A program made the position numbers and the translations under genes. A stretch of 64,000 nucleotides of DNA, taken from NCBI GenBank assembly GCA_027858965.1, contig JAQIBS010000167.1:62001-126000 (forward strand). Reading direction: 5' to 3'. Origin of the DNA: Kiritimatiellia bacterium (GTDB taxonomy: Bacteria; Verrucomicrobiota; Kiritimatiellia; RFP12; UBA1067). Below, piece after piece: positions 9,148-18,212 of this stretch. Every line of letters starts with the position of its first letter. The stretch's first letter is position 1. The notes under the pieces are model-generated. The model had not been told where the DNA came from, ran no database searches, and was given only the letters and a program-made list of their open reading frames with translations.

Positions 9148-9287
9148 CGAATTAAGTAACTTCTCAATAATCGGTCAGAGAACTAATACACCCTAAAGGG
9201 TGAACAACAAACGGGGATTGGTACACCTGTTTGTTGTCCAGGCTTTAGCCTGTCTCAAAGCGGGTTATTGAGAAGTTACCGAATTAA
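9148..9287. mobile_element. 124-bp MITE with 8-bp target duplication (IS66-type ends)
   Basis: The element runs 9156-9279. Its ends are perfect 15-bp inverted repeats, GTAACTTCTCAATAA (9156-9170) and TTATTGAGAAGTTAC (9265-9279). It is flanked by a direct repeat CGAATTAA at 9148-9155 and 9280-9287. Known IS66-family elements start with GTAA and duplicate 8 bp, which fits. The interior has no gene but holds three smaller hairpins (ACACCCTAAAGGGTG; ACAACAAAC with GTTTGTTGT; CAGGCTTTAGCCTG). No transposase is in the window. Confidence 0.8.
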
Positions 9288-9294
9288 GACTAAA

Positions 9295-9335
9295 AAAATA
9301 CGCTCTGAATTGATAGTCAATTCTGAGCGTATTTT
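9295..9335. terminator. Bidirectional intrinsic terminator
   Basis: Arms of 19 bp (9295-9313 and 9317-9335) pair with one mismatch around the loop TAG. The stem contains ACGCTC/GAGCGT and is bordered by A-runs on the left and TTTT on the right, so it can work in either direction. It serves the surface protein gene ending at 9144; the MITE has landed between gene and terminator. Confidence 0.85.
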
Positions 9336-9394
9336 ATTGGCACTTTGTTAGAGGGCGAGTGCTGTTGGTTATCCATATCGAGAATCTCGTAGTT

Positions 9395-9498
9395 GCTTCG
9401 CTGTTAATTTATCCACAAAGAGCATAGAACACAAAGAAAGAGCAAGCTTTTATAGTGCTTCCTCCTCCGCCAAGGCTTCGACGGGACAAGACGGCGGA
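9395..9498. repeat. Dispersed intergenic repeat, second copy
   Basis: Companion of 6903-7011. It ends with CCTCCTCCGCCAAGGCTTCG followed by ACGGGACAAGACGGCGG, a version of the TTGTCCCGCC-TAGCCTTGGCG element also present at 47294 and 48867. From 9499 to 9721 I see nothing else. Confidence 0.6.
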
Positions 9499-9721
9499 CA
9501 TACTGAAAAATGTAAAATATTGTATTTCATACACTTAACTCAACCACTGATCGCACGTAATTAAATCCTGTTACGCGATACAGATATGATTCACTAGCAT
9601 GTGACAGAACAGAAATCACACACAACTTGATCACACGCTTTTTCATACACCGAAGAAATACTTCCACCCTCATTATCGCAAAAAACTAGAGCTTCGAATC
9701 AGCAGAAATTATCAAGTTCCA

Positions 9722-9940
9722 TCAAGAAGCCCAGGTCAGATCTAATTTCCGATGCTCTGTGACACAGTCCTGCAGATACAAATTAATCAGCGTTTGATAC
9801 GGAACTCCTGATTCCTCAGACATGTTCTTGAAATAATCAATCACATCCGGTCTTACCCGTATGGTCAGTTGCTTCTTTAATGCCTTCGCATATGGATTCC
9901 TGCGGGATTGCATTGTTGACAAATCATACTCTTTTTTCAT
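9722..9940 (-). CDS. brnA: BrnA-type antitoxin
   Basis: A 72-residue protein in which KKQLTIRVRPDVIDYFKNMS and SGVPYQTLINLYLQDCV form the ribbon-helix-helix typical of BrnA. It neutralises the BrnT RNase encoded just upstream and, in known cases, represses the operon. GTG at 9949 and ATG at 9946 are possible, but AGAGG sits about 8 bases before the ATG at 9940, which I prefer. In the known brnTA operon the toxin comes first, as here. Confidence 0.82.
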   Translation of the reverse strand: MKKEYDLSTMQSRRNPYAKALKKQLTIRVRPDVIDYFKNMSEESGVPYQTLINLYLQDCVTEHRKLDLTWAS

Positions 9941-9945
9941 TATCA

Positions 9946-10230
9946 TCACCTCTTATATTGCTTAGCTTCATTTTTTGTCGCTTTTCGAGCGGATATAATT
10001 CTTAAAACATCACCCGTTTCTCTCAGACAATGACAAACCAGTATTAACCTCAAAGCTGAACTCAACCCGAGTAATAAGAAACGGTCTTCCATTTCCGAAT
10101 TATTTGTATCAAAAAACTCTATAGCAAACTCATCATAGAAAGCTGAAGCTGCCTCTTCAAAAGAAACACCGTGCTTTCTAAGGTTAATCGTCGCCTTACG
10201 AGAGTCCCATTCAAATCTGTATTTTTTCAT
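9946..10230 (-). CDS. brnT: BrnT-type toxin (RNase)
   Basis: A 94-residue protein starting MKKYRFEWDSRKATIN and continuing LRKHGVSFEEAASAF, the hallmark of BrnT (WD..KA..N..KHGVSFEEA), a RelE-fold ribonuclease. The C-terminal IISARKATKNEAKQY is also typical. The longer frame from 10272 would put 14 residues before the conserved start and is unlikely. The stop at 9946-9948 lies within the Shine-Dalgarno region of brnA, so the two are translationally coupled. A TATAAT box lies 12 bases before the ATG, implying a very short leader. Confidence 0.85.
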   Translation of the reverse strand: MKKYRFEWDSRKATINLRKHGVSFEEAASAFYDEFAIEFFDTNNSEMEDRFLLLGLSSALRLILVCHCLRETGDVLRIISARKATKNEAKQYKR

Positions 10231-10235
10231 ATGCG

Positions 10236-10253
10236 TAACTACATTATAACTAC
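10236..10253 (-). promoter_or_regulatory. brnTA -10 box flanked by direct repeats
   Basis: On the minus strand GTAGTTA-TAAT-GTAGTTA: the 7-bp word occurs at 10253-10247 and 10242-10236, 11 bp apart, one helical turn. TATAAT (10248-10243) lies across the pair. A possible -35 TTGCAA is about 18 bp upstream. The layout fits an operator for BrnA covering the -10 region. Confidence 0.5.
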
Positions 10254-10279
10254 AAAGTAATTGATTTTGCAATCAAACT

Positions 10280-11444
10280 TTAATCTTTATTGTCCCATCC
10301 TTTAAAACCTTTATCCGGATAAGTGCGGCTGTTCATAGCATCACCGAGGCCATCCCACTTCGGATCAGGTTTTATGTAAGCAGGAGCTTTTGCATCGCCC
10401 CCCTTCTCAACCACAATGCACTCTTTAAAAACAGCCGTTCCCTTGCTGCTATGATGTGTTGTTTTCTCGGCACCTGAGATCAGGCAAGCTGTCAAAGTAA
10501 GCGGAAAAGAAGCACGGTCATCCGTCTCTACAGCCGCACCTGTAAGATTGCAGAACGTCGAATGATTAACATCCACTGGTCCACCATTATTCCAGATGCC
10601 GGTCTTTCCTCCAGTCGCTATGTAGTTATCCAGAGTACCTGTATTCCAGATACGGAAGTTGCGAGTGTTACGCAAAGCGACACAATCCTTAAGCTTCACA
10701 TCCGGCACTTTGAGGTCAAAGCCACCATCCTGATTATTAATAGCCCGACAACGCAGAAAAGTGACATCGTAAGCATTACCTTCAACCACAAACCCATCAC
10801 CGTTTTTATAATGCGTGGTCTGCAACGGCATCAGGTTGTTGACAGCAAGACAATCCTCAAAGCAAACATCCGTACAGCCATCTCCCTTATTGTTCAGAAT
10901 ATACCCAAATGGAAAGAGCTCGGTTTTAGTCTCCCACTCGGCATCGTCTCCGGTGCAATCGGCCACACATCGAAGGATCTGAACATTGCTGCAACCCGCA
11001 TCAAGGCGGAAGCCATGCTTGGTATAGTGCTTCAATATGCAATCCTCTATCTGTAAATTATGGCAGTCGGATAGATAAAATCCGTATCGGCAATTATTTA
11101 TTGATATATTCTTTAAAGCCAGTTCTACCCTGAGGGCTTTACCCTTTGTAACACGGGCTTGAATTCCAAAGACATATCCATCCATACGCAAACCGGATAT
11201 TTCAAGATGCGATACGCCTGCATCGATACTTATGGCCGTTGCTCCTTTATCAGGAGTATCAACAGACCACGCCCCTTTTAAGAGGGGCAAACCCTCACCA
11301 TCGTCAACGCCCATGATGCACTTAGGCTTTCCTTTTAAGTCCCCCTTGGCTGATCTGCAGTGAAAACTCCTTATAAACACCGGAACCAAGCAACAGCCGG
11401 TCTTCGCCCTCTGGGCTACGCCCCGACACGGCAGGATGCTTGCA
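10280..11444 (-). pseudogene. Pectate-lyase-like parallel beta-helix protein, 5'-truncated and frameshifted
   Basis: The long frame (to about 11389) codes for a parallel beta-helix resembling PL9-type lyases: NGDGFVVEGNAYDVTFLRC and NNQDGGFDLKVPDVKLKDC give the expected ladder, with NNKGDGCTDVCFEDC before it. Its first ~15 residues (VPVFIRSFHC...) make no sense for this family. In the other frame the DNA reads GEDRLLLGSGVYKEFSLQIS, the usual entry of such helices, and this frame joins the main one if one A is removed from the AAAA at 11336-11333 (TTAAAAGGA). Further upstream, no start or signal peptide is found before the stop at 11447. The gene therefore seems to have lost its 5' end as well as its frame, unless both are assembly errors. 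Confidence 0.65.
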
Positions 11445-11500
11445 CTACTTTAATTACTTAAAAAGATGTTCAACGGAACATAACAGGAGATGCACCATAA

Positions 11501-12682
11501 TTATCTCTGCATCCGTCGGTTAGCTTCCGAAACCGTTTTCAACATATAGGCCCGTTGATTGTTAAATGTCACATTCCAATCTTTATTCTGACCGGAGTGA
11601 TCAAAAACCCAGAGAGCGGAAAGCGGAACTTCACTTGTTTCAATAGCTGAAATCAATTGAGAGAACTTCTTTTTTTCGCCCGGTTCTCCTAAAGCCAAAG
11701 AAGCACCAAACTCACCAATAAAAAGTGGTTTCTTTGAGTCTCCGGCGATTTTATGCACGCCATCAATCAGCTCAGGCAACGATATAAACCCACCAGGATA
11801 TTTATTGTTATCACGTGGATAGATGTGAACACAGAGCATAGAAAAGGGATCAGGATTATCACGCTGCAGCACCTCGGCAAACTGATCTCGTGAATCCAGA
11901 GTCCAGCTTTTCTCTTTTGAGTTATGCCACGCATGTGGACGGGGAATAGAATTACCGGTAATTAAAATACGGTGTTTATCATAGCGACGAACAACCCTGG
12001 CAAACTCAGCATAGGCGCTCAGCATCATTTCCGCTGAAATATCATCACGTTCTGAACGGGATAAAGCGGTTTTCAACTTTGGCCAGACCTTAGGACGATG
12101 CGATGCTGCATTCGGCAGATCCACATGCAGATTATACTCATTGCCGAACTCCCAAGCCCAGATGGCAGGCGAATTTTTATAACGCAGAACAAGCTCTGCG
12201 GTATACTGCCGAATAAATGCAATCGTTCTGCTATCCTGATTACCCAGCTGATCCATGGGTTCACCAACAATATCAGGCACTGTTGCCATATTCCAGAACA
12301 GGGAGGGAATTAAGCCAATCTTATTTTTTTCAGCACAGCGCACCACATCATCAAGCTGCTTGAAGTATTTCTCTTTGTCAGTCAGATAAAGCTCCCAGTC
12401 AGAGGGCCAGAATCCACAGGCCATAAAACGGACAAAGGGAATACCGGCCTCTGAAAGGCTCTTTAATCCCTCCTGATAAGAGCTATCAGAGTTGTCCTTT
12501 AATGTCCTGTAGAAAAGACTGAAGTAATTCACTCCCATTCCGCGGTAGGGCTTGCCTTTGAGGCAGAGCTGTCCCGCTACCAGAGTCAATCCAGCGGATG
12601 ATTCAGATTGTTCCTTTGCAGCATTGCTGTATGGACAGAGAGCGAGTAATCCAAGAACAAACACATAATTCAAAATTTTCAA
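11501..12682 (-). CDS. Secreted glycoside hydrolase, GH5-like
   Basis: A 393-residue enzyme with a signal peptide (hydrophobic 5-19, cut near SNAA at 19-22) and a (beta/alpha)8 barrel of clan GH-A. The acid/base is E182 in WEFGNEYN (177-184) and the nucleophile E324 in FIGEFGAS (321-328). FVRFMACGFWP and HIYPRDNN match the other barrel strands of GH5. Endo-mannanase or a related activity is possible, but specificity cannot be read. The start is a TTG whose bases overlap the TGA of the toxin gene before it (TTGA). GAGGAG, located within the toxin gene, serves as its ribosome binding site, so its translation is probably coupled to a toxin-antitoxin operon. Confidence 0.82.
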   Translation of the reverse strand: MKILNYVFVLGLLALCPYSNAAKEQSESSAGLTLVAGQLCLKGKPYRGMGVNYFSLFYRTLKDNSDSSYQEGLKSLSEAGIPFVRFMACGFWPSDWELYLTDKEKYFKQLDDVVRCAEKNKIGLIPSLFWNMATVPDIVGEPMDQLGNQDSRTIAFIRQYTAELVLRYKNSPAIWAWEFGNEYNLHVDLPNAASHRPKVWPKLKTALSRSERDDISAEMMLSAYAEFARVVRRYDKHRILITGNSIPRPHAWHNSKEKSWTLDSRDQFAEVLQRDNPDPFSMLCVHIYPRDNNKYPGGFISLPELIDGVHKIAGDSKKPLFIGEFGASLALGEPGEKKKFSQLISAIETSEVPLSALWVFDHSGQNKDWNVTFNNQRAYMLKTVSEANRRMQR

Positions 12683-13002
12683 GCAACATTCTCCTCTATT
12701 GAAAGCAGAGCGAGGTAATCGCGTCTCGCATACAAGACACGGATTATAGAGACAAGGTTTTCATCCGTTCTGTAAAACACAAGATAGTTTTTGATAATCA
12801 GGAAACGATAGTTTTGAAGAGAGGAAATCTCACTCTGTATCTGTGTGCCGGTCTGCGGGAAATTCTCCAGTATATTTATTTTTTCAAAAATTTGTGTGAT
12901 CTGCGTTGCGGCAGCCTGAGGGTTTAACAGATGGTCAGCTATGTAGCTTCTGATCTCTTCCATATCTGTGAGTGATTGCGGTGTAAACCGTATGTCGAAC
13001 AT
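12679..13002 (-). CDS. RelE/ParE-family toxin
   Basis: A 107-residue protein starting MFDIRFTPQSLTDMEEI, the ParE/RelE-type opening, and ending with a core of hydrophobic beta strands (YRFLIIKNYLVFYRTDEN, then VSIIRVLYARRDYLALL). The terminal RVLYARRDY block is the most conserved part of ParE-like toxins. The longer frame to 13041 adds 13 residues that overlap the antitoxin gene and lack family support. It lies one base after the antitoxin stop. Whether it hits gyrase (ParE) or mRNA (RelE) cannot be told. Confidence 0.85.
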   Translation of the reverse strand: MFDIRFTPQSLTDMEEIRSYIADHLLNPQAAATQITQIFEKINILENFPQTGTQIQSEISSLQNYRFLIIKNYLVFYRTDENLVSIIRVLYARRDYLALLSIEENVA

Positions 13003-13003
13003 T

Positions 13004-13252
13004 TTACACTCCGAGTCTTTTCTTGGCGGAATCCATGTCAACCCAACCGCTTTCTCTAACCGATGCTTCCCCTTTAGCCAATGCTGACATTAAATCCAAC
13101 TCTGAACGCAGTTTTTCATAACCGTTTAAATCCACAATAGCGTAACGGCCGTGTCCGTTCTTGGTTAGAAAAACGGGTGTTTCCGGGGTAACTTCCCGCA
13201 GCACAGTGTTATAGTTTCTCAATTCAGAGACAGGTTTTATTATAGTCGGCAT
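13004..13252 (-). CDS. Phd/YefM-family antitoxin
   Basis: An 82-residue protein: MPTIIKPVSELRNYNTVLRE, then TPVFLTKNGHGRYAIVDLNG and YEKLRSELDL. This is the DNA-binding and dimer part of Phd/YefM antitoxins, followed by an acidic toxin-binding tail. AAGGAG stands before the ATG at 13252; the TTG at 13273 is less likely. First gene of a three-gene unit antitoxin-toxin-GH5. Confidence 0.85.
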   Translation of the reverse strand: MPTIIKPVSELRNYNTVLREVTPETPVFLTKNGHGRYAIVDLNGYEKLRSELDLMSALAKGEASVRESGWVDMDSAKKRLGV

Positions 13253-13431
13253 CGTCAATTTCTCCTTAATCAACTTAAATGTAGCAGAATCTTACGAAAG
13301 AAACAACAGCAGATATCTTTCATGGCTTTTTCCCAGTCAACGAATTCATCTTTGCCTTCGCGAACATTCAACTCCCGTTGTTTTTAAGAACTCGCCATGA
13401 CACTGAGGAAAACTGATATCCGGTGCATAAT

Positions 13432-16400
13432 TTAAGGCTTTGTTGCAACAGGCTTCACAAATGGTTCATGGGTAATCCCGATGCAGAGCTCACTCGGCTC
13501 GCTTCTATGTCCATCCTTATCCACAGCCAACACACGATAGAAATATGTTGTATGTGGCTTCAACCCTTTATCTTCGTATGGAACAGTCGCATAGGGTCCT
13601 GGCTCAACTTTTGCAACAAATGTTTTCTCATCCAATTCAAACTCAGGGGTTTCGGCTCTGAAAAGCTCATAATGCGACAGATCAGATTCCTGATTCTGCC
13701 CCCACTGAAGATAGAGCAGATCAGATTCAACACCACGCCAGGCACGAGGATCAGAGATAAGGCCCGTATAATGAGATCCCACTTTTGCCGGGGGCGAATC
13801 GCCTTTATCGAGAGTCAGCCCTTTAATTTCCGGTGAACACTCGCCCTGATGAGTTGCGGCATCCACAGCTGCAACTCGATAGTAATACGCTGAACCGGAT
13901 ATTAATCCTGAATCGGTCAAACACGGCTCGCATGTTGTTGTCAGCAGATGGTAGGCATCAGCAGTAAAACCGGCCCGATCGCCTCTGTACACATTGTATT
14001 GTACGACACTCTTAACAGGCTCCCAACGCAATGCAACCGACTCATCAGTCGCCTCAAAAAGGGTTACATTGGGCACCGAAGTCAATCCACCCTGCTCCTC
14101 CATCCGAAGCGTTGCATAGCCAAATGGCGAAAGAGAGACCACAGAGTCTTTCAACAGATTGCCATCATGCTCTGTCACAGAACATTTGGTCAGACGCAGG
14201 TCGCGCCCCCACCCCACTTTAACCTTCACCTTATCAAGCTCTTGACCATCATTTTCATGAAAGCGGGCAATAATGCCGGCACCGGGTCTTTCACTCAATT
14301 TAAGGGCAAGCAGATTTACGCCGGGCTGATCGGTTGAAAGGAAACTGTGGGACGTTGAAGGCAGAGAGCCTTTCTGAGCCTGAGGAATCACTGCTGTTAA
14401 GAGGGGCGTACATACCCGCTCTGCCAACTGCTCCACCCCTGACTCGGCAAAACTGCAGGGATGGCTGACAATCACATAGCGGTAACGCAGATTGATATGA
14501 GATGGTCCTGTGACATAGGCATGTGAGAAAAGCCAGTCATTGAAAATGTAGGAATACAGATGTGAGCTCTCAGGTTTATCCCCAGTTGTATTCTTCTGTT
14601 TATGAATACTGCCACACTCAATCAGCATGCTGTCCAGCTGCACCAGCGACACCCCGAACTCACCATTCCCCACATACGACCAGTCCCGTGCGGCATGATA
14701 GGTATCCGTGCCATGGTCTGTCTGATCTTTGAGGGCATCAGCATTGCAACCATTGAGACCTACCCGGAACTTGCCCTGAGGCACATTGAAAGGAAATGCA
14801 TAATAGCCGAAAGAGTTGTAGCGTTTTCCATCCGCCAGATCCATTACATGCTTAAGGCGATTATCGATATCAATGCGCTTCTCATAAGATGGAAGCGTGA
14901 CGCGCTGAACAATCTCGGCTCGCGTGGCAGGATCATTAAGCGTAACTGTCACCGTTGTTTCCAAAGCAGATCTCTCCACTTCAAACATGGCCTTAGAAGG
15001 TGTCGTAAACGTTGCATTGCAATCAGCTGAATAGACCAGCTGGTTGCAGCGATAAGGGGCCTTTGCATCAATAAGCTCACGTTCCAGCTCCTTATCAAAG
15101 ATAGATGTAACAGCTCCATCCGCATCGAACATTACACGGTAGAATTTATTCTCCAGCACCGGAGGTCCCTGTACGGATTGTTTGCTGACGCTCCCGCCAT
15201 CACCTTCCAAAAGATCAAAGCGGGTATAGCCCATGGATGGGATCTCCGATGTAGCGAATCTCAGTCTGCCATCAGAGACCACCCCTGAGATTGTACTCCC
15301 CTGCGGTGTACGGATAAGGTAATGCTCAGCAGTTACGGCTGTCAGATCAACTTCAGCAATTCCTGATCGTGGTTGAAGAGTAGGGTTGAAAACCAGAACC
15401 GCCAGCCCATCGCTACTTACCTGTGCCGCCAGAGATTTCAATGCACGGGAACACTCTGTTTCAGCTGTTTCATGTGAGCGGGCAATCCAATCTTTTTTCT
15501 GCATCCAGGTATCAAAGACCTTTCGCCCTTTGTAACTGCTGACTCCATAGCCATGTTCATCGTTACAGATCAGAGCATCCCAGGCCAGCCGGAGAGCCAA
15601 TGTGGGATACACAAATCCGGGGTTGGTCAAGCGTGCCACCGTCGCCAGTTTTTCCGCAACCGGAAGAAGGCGGTCAACCTCACGTTTTGCTGCCAATATC
15701 GAGGGGGTGGAGACCGGATGCTGCGCCCAGCCTGCGGTAATCATACCACTCAGAACCGGAATCTGATCACCGAAGCGGGCCTCCACTGCGTGAAACGGCA
15801 CAGAGAGGTCACCAACAGTCCGAACCTCCGGCCAGCGCCAGCGGGCATTCCATTTCTTTGCAAACGTGGGTATCGACAAATTGGGAGATTCATCGTCTTT
15901 ATAAAACGGAAGAAGCCAGATGTCATAGGGATACTTTTTTTCCAGTTTGGCAAACTGCCTTGCCATTTTATTTTCAGCAATGCTCTGAACCGAGTCACTG
16001 AGGCCGAATTCATACCCACCACTGGTATAGGTAGGAGCCGTCCAGACCAGCAGACGGCTCTTTTTATCGGCACCCTGCCAGTAAAAGAGATGAGGTAGTT
16101 CAGAATCCCAGCCCACATCAATGCGGCTGCCACCTCCATCGCCTCCTGCTCCGAAATGATCACGTGTGGCATCCTTCCCCCAACCCAGAACCGCCTTTGT
16201 AATACCCGGGTTCCATGCATTTGCAAAAAACCCGGCATATTTGATTCCGGCATCCGCATATGCCGTTACCAATGGCCAGGTCAACCCGTTATTATCGACC
16301 ATCATCATGGTATCCATAGGAAGGTTCCAACGATCCCTTGCCTGCTGAACACAATAGGTGCTGCGGCACAGCTCCTCTGTGCTATACACCTCTGTACGAT

Positions 16401-17040
16401 TACCTGAATGAGAGGCGCCAATCCCAAAGACACCTGATTGGCAATATCGTTCTACGATCTGATCACTTTGATCTTCCGGACGATCCTGCACATAGTTCAG
16501 CCACCACCAGAGTCCTTCAATCACATAACGGAAACGGGATGGTTCCGGCCAGGATGAGGTTTTTTCAGCTAACTTGACGGCATTATCGATATGCCCGTTA
16601 GCCATGTAACGCTGTTTGAACTGAGAATCATGCAGACCGATATCCACATGCGATGATTTAATCACATAGAGCTGCCAGTGTCGCGGAGGATTCCAGGTTA
16701 CGGTTTGTTCAGCCATTATTTTATTGTCATTCAGAAGTTCCCAACGGGTTTGCATGGTTTTTTGAGGTTCAGGCAGAAGAACTTCAACCTGATTGGTCCC
16801 CGCGCGCAATTCCCCCAGCGCCTTCTCTGCCAGAAGTTTATCCCCCACCCAGACTTTCAGCAGGCTCTTATCCAGCGCATCCGTACCCAGAATATCCATA
16901 TCAATATTCTGAAGCGCAGGAATATCGCGTGTGACCAATGCCGAAGGCTTGATCTCCCATTTTAAGATCTCCGCATGCACAACGCCGGAAAGCGTCAGTA
17001 AAAGAGCCAGTCCATAGATTTTCAATTTCATAATCATCAT
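13432..17040 (-). CDS. Secreted GH38-type alpha-mannosidase with two fibronectin III domains
   Basis: A 1202-residue exported protein (signal peptide 1-23, cut near VHA). Residues about 120-450 carry the GH38 catalytic core: HVDIGLHD at 131-138 is the metal-binding strand, and MMMVDNNGLTWPL contains D249, in the position of the aspartate nucleophile. The middle region (about 530-960) has the large beta domains of the GH38 C-terminal half. Two fibronectin type III repeats follow (about 1000-1095 and 1100-1195), each with the Y-YRV-AVD pattern. It would remove alpha-linked mannose or a related sugar outside the cytoplasm. No close same-strand partner: the toxin-antitoxin operon starts 180 bp downstream, and a tRNA-like or terminator structure is absent. 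Confidence 0.82.
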   Translation of the reverse strand: MMIMKLKIYGLALLLTLSGVVHAEILKWEIKPSALVTRDIPALQNIDMDILGTDALDKSLLKVWVGDKLLAEKALGELRAGTNQVEVLLPEPQKTMQTRWELLNDNKIMAEQTVTWNPPRHWQLYVIKSSHVDIGLHDSQFKQRYMANGHIDNAVKLAEKTSSWPEPSRFRYVIEGLWWWLNYVQDRPEDQSDQIVERYCQSGVFGIGASHSGNRTEVYSTEELCRSTYCVQQARDRWNLPMDTMMMVDNNGLTWPLVTAYADAGIKYAGFFANAWNPGITKAVLGWGKDATRDHFGAGGDGGGSRIDVGWDSELPHLFYWQGADKKSRLLVWTAPTYTSGGYEFGLSDSVQSIAENKMARQFAKLEKKYPYDIWLLPFYKDDESPNLSIPTFAKKWNARWRWPEVRTVGDLSVPFHAVEARFGDQIPVLSGMITAGWAQHPVSTPSILAAKREVDRLLPVAEKLATVARLTNPGFVYPTLALRLAWDALICNDEHGYGVSSYKGRKVFDTWMQKKDWIARSHETAETECSRALKSLAAQVSSDGLAVLVFNPTLQPRSGIAEVDLTAVTAEHYLIRTPQGSTISGVVSDGRLRFATSEIPSMGYTRFDLLEGDGGSVSKQSVQGPPVLENKFYRVMFDADGAVTSIFDKELERELIDAKAPYRCNQLVYSADCNATFTTPSKAMFEVERSALETTVTVTLNDPATRAEIVQRVTLPSYEKRIDIDNRLKHVMDLADGKRYNSFGYYAFPFNVPQGKFRVGLNGCNADALKDQTDHGTDTYHAARDWSYVGNGEFGVSLVQLDSMLIECGSIHKQKNTTGDKPESSHLYSYIFNDWLFSHAYVTGPSHINLRYRYVIVSHPCSFAESGVEQLAERVCTPLLTAVIPQAQKGSLPSTSHSFLSTDQPGVNLLALKLSERPGAGIIARFHENDGQELDKVKVKVGWGRDLRLTKCSVTEHDGNLLKDSVVSLSPFGYATLRMEEQGGLTSVPNVTLFEATDESVALRWEPVKSVVQYNVYRGDRAGFTADAYHLLTTTCEPCLTDSGLISGSAYYYRVAAVDAATHQGECSPEIKGLTLDKGDSPPAKVGSHYTGLISDPRAWRGVESDLLYLQWGQNQESDLSHYELFRAETPEFELDEKTFVAKVEPGPYATVPYEDKGLKPHTTYFYRVLAVDKDGHRSEPSELCIGITHEPFVKPVATKP

Positions 17041-17056
17041 TTCTGCTTTTAAAGAT

Positions 17057-17095
17057 TGTAGCTCCTAGTTTGCTTTGCTACCAACTACCAGCTAA
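17057..17095. repeat. TAGCTxxTAG-type intergenic repeat
   Basis: TGTAGCTCCTAGTTTGCTTT followed by GCTACCAACTACCAGCTAA. The same words occur at 35010-35101, including TAGTTTGCTTTGCTA, and in freer form at 58588-58666. Confidence 0.7.
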
Positions 17096-17131
17096 ACTCC
17101 TGCATCCTAACGGGATGCTAGCAACTCTTTT

Positions 17132-18058
17132 TCATGGTCCTTGCCAATTTTTTTTCACATCAGGCAGACCTCTCAATTTACGCCAGACACCCGGTGCGGA
17201 ACCCGTGCGACGCTTAAAAAACCTGGTGAAATAGAAAACCGAAGAAAATCCCGTTTCCGATGCAATCTGAGTGATCGTCATATCGGTCTGCTGTAACAAA
17301 GCCTTGGCGCGGTTAACTCTGATTTCAAGCATATAGGCATGCGGCGCATAACCGGTCTCCTCCTTGAACGCTTTACGAAACGCCGAATATCCCATTCCAA
17401 CCACCTCACAGATGCGTTGCATCTCAACCTCTTCAAAGGCATGCTCTGAGAGCCAGTTGCGGGCCAGAGCAATTTTCGACAGACTGGCCTGTTCCCGAAG
17501 TGGTGCTTTTTTTCTAACAAAGAGCACCAGCCGGGATATGAGAGTAATAATATCCGCGGCCAGCAGCGGTGCGGCATCAGAAGATGCCTCTTTATACCTT
17601 TTGACAATGCCCTGCATGAGCCGATTGATCTGCGGAGTTGCAGCACCCCGCAGAACAGGAGAGTGCGGTAAAAAGAATGCATGCATCAGATGTTTGGCAT
17701 AGTCTCCGTCAAATCCCACCCAACACTCATTCCAGCCGCAATCGTAGTCGGGCCTAAACCGGTGCCACTCCCCTGGGAATAAAACAAAAATATCACCCGT
17801 TTCCAACTCCAGGAGTCCGGCCGATGCGGTTTCAATCGAACCACGACCATGCGTCACAGCTAAAAACTGATACTCTGAGAAAATCCGTCCCCGCTCCCAT
17901 GTAAACAGATAGGAGTCCGGGTGATGTTGAGGCGGATACTCCGTTTTAGGAGGAATGACCGTATACCCCACATCAATTGCACGCACCCCCCAAACCCGCG
18001 CATTCTTATCCGGGGGGTGATACAGTGCGAGGTATCGCTTCAATCCCAACTTTTTCAT
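17132..18058 (-). CDS. AraC-family transcriptional regulator
   Basis: A 308-residue regulator: an N-terminal cupin-like sensing domain (about 25-110, with GDIFVLFPGEWHRFRPDYD) and a C-terminal pair of helix-turn-helix motifs (about 205-295), the second being ITQIASETGFSSVFYFTRFF. The ATG at 18058 is favoured over the upstream codon at 18097, which would add a hydrophobic leader unlike the family. It is transcribed divergently from the giant surface protein at 18213, and the rhamnosidases follow that gene, so it probably senses a sugar (perhaps rhamnose) and controls the cluster. The shared intergenic region is about 155 bp. Confidence 0.9.
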   Translation of the reverse strand: MKKLGLKRYLALYHPPDKNARVWGVRAIDVGYTVIPPKTEYPPQHHPDSYLFTWERGRIFSEYQFLAVTHGRGSIETASAGLLELETGDIFVLFPGEWHRFRPDYDCGWNECWVGFDGDYAKHLMHAFFLPHSPVLRGAATPQINRLMQGIVKRYKEASSDAAPLLAADIITLISRLVLFVRKKAPLREQASLSKIALARNWLSEHAFEEVEMQRICEVVGMGYSAFRKAFKEETGYAPHAYMLEIRVNRAKALLQQTDMTITQIASETGFSSVFYFTRFFKRRTGSAPGVWRKLRGLPDVKKNWQGP

Positions 18059-18212
18059 GGATAAAAGTATAAATAGACCAACCACATAAGGCGACAATAA
18101 AAATCAAAAAGTGCAAAATAAATATCAAAGCGTGTATGGTGTTTTAATAGAAAACATGGTTAAATAAAGATAATTCAAACAGTGGCTATGAAACAAATGA
18201 CAGGATGTTAAA

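Noticed and set aside
9148-9287. The MITE as a simple terminator hairpin
   Set aside because: The 124-bp size, long-range inverted ends and exact 8-bp duplication are explained by transposition; a separate true terminator follows at 9295-9335.
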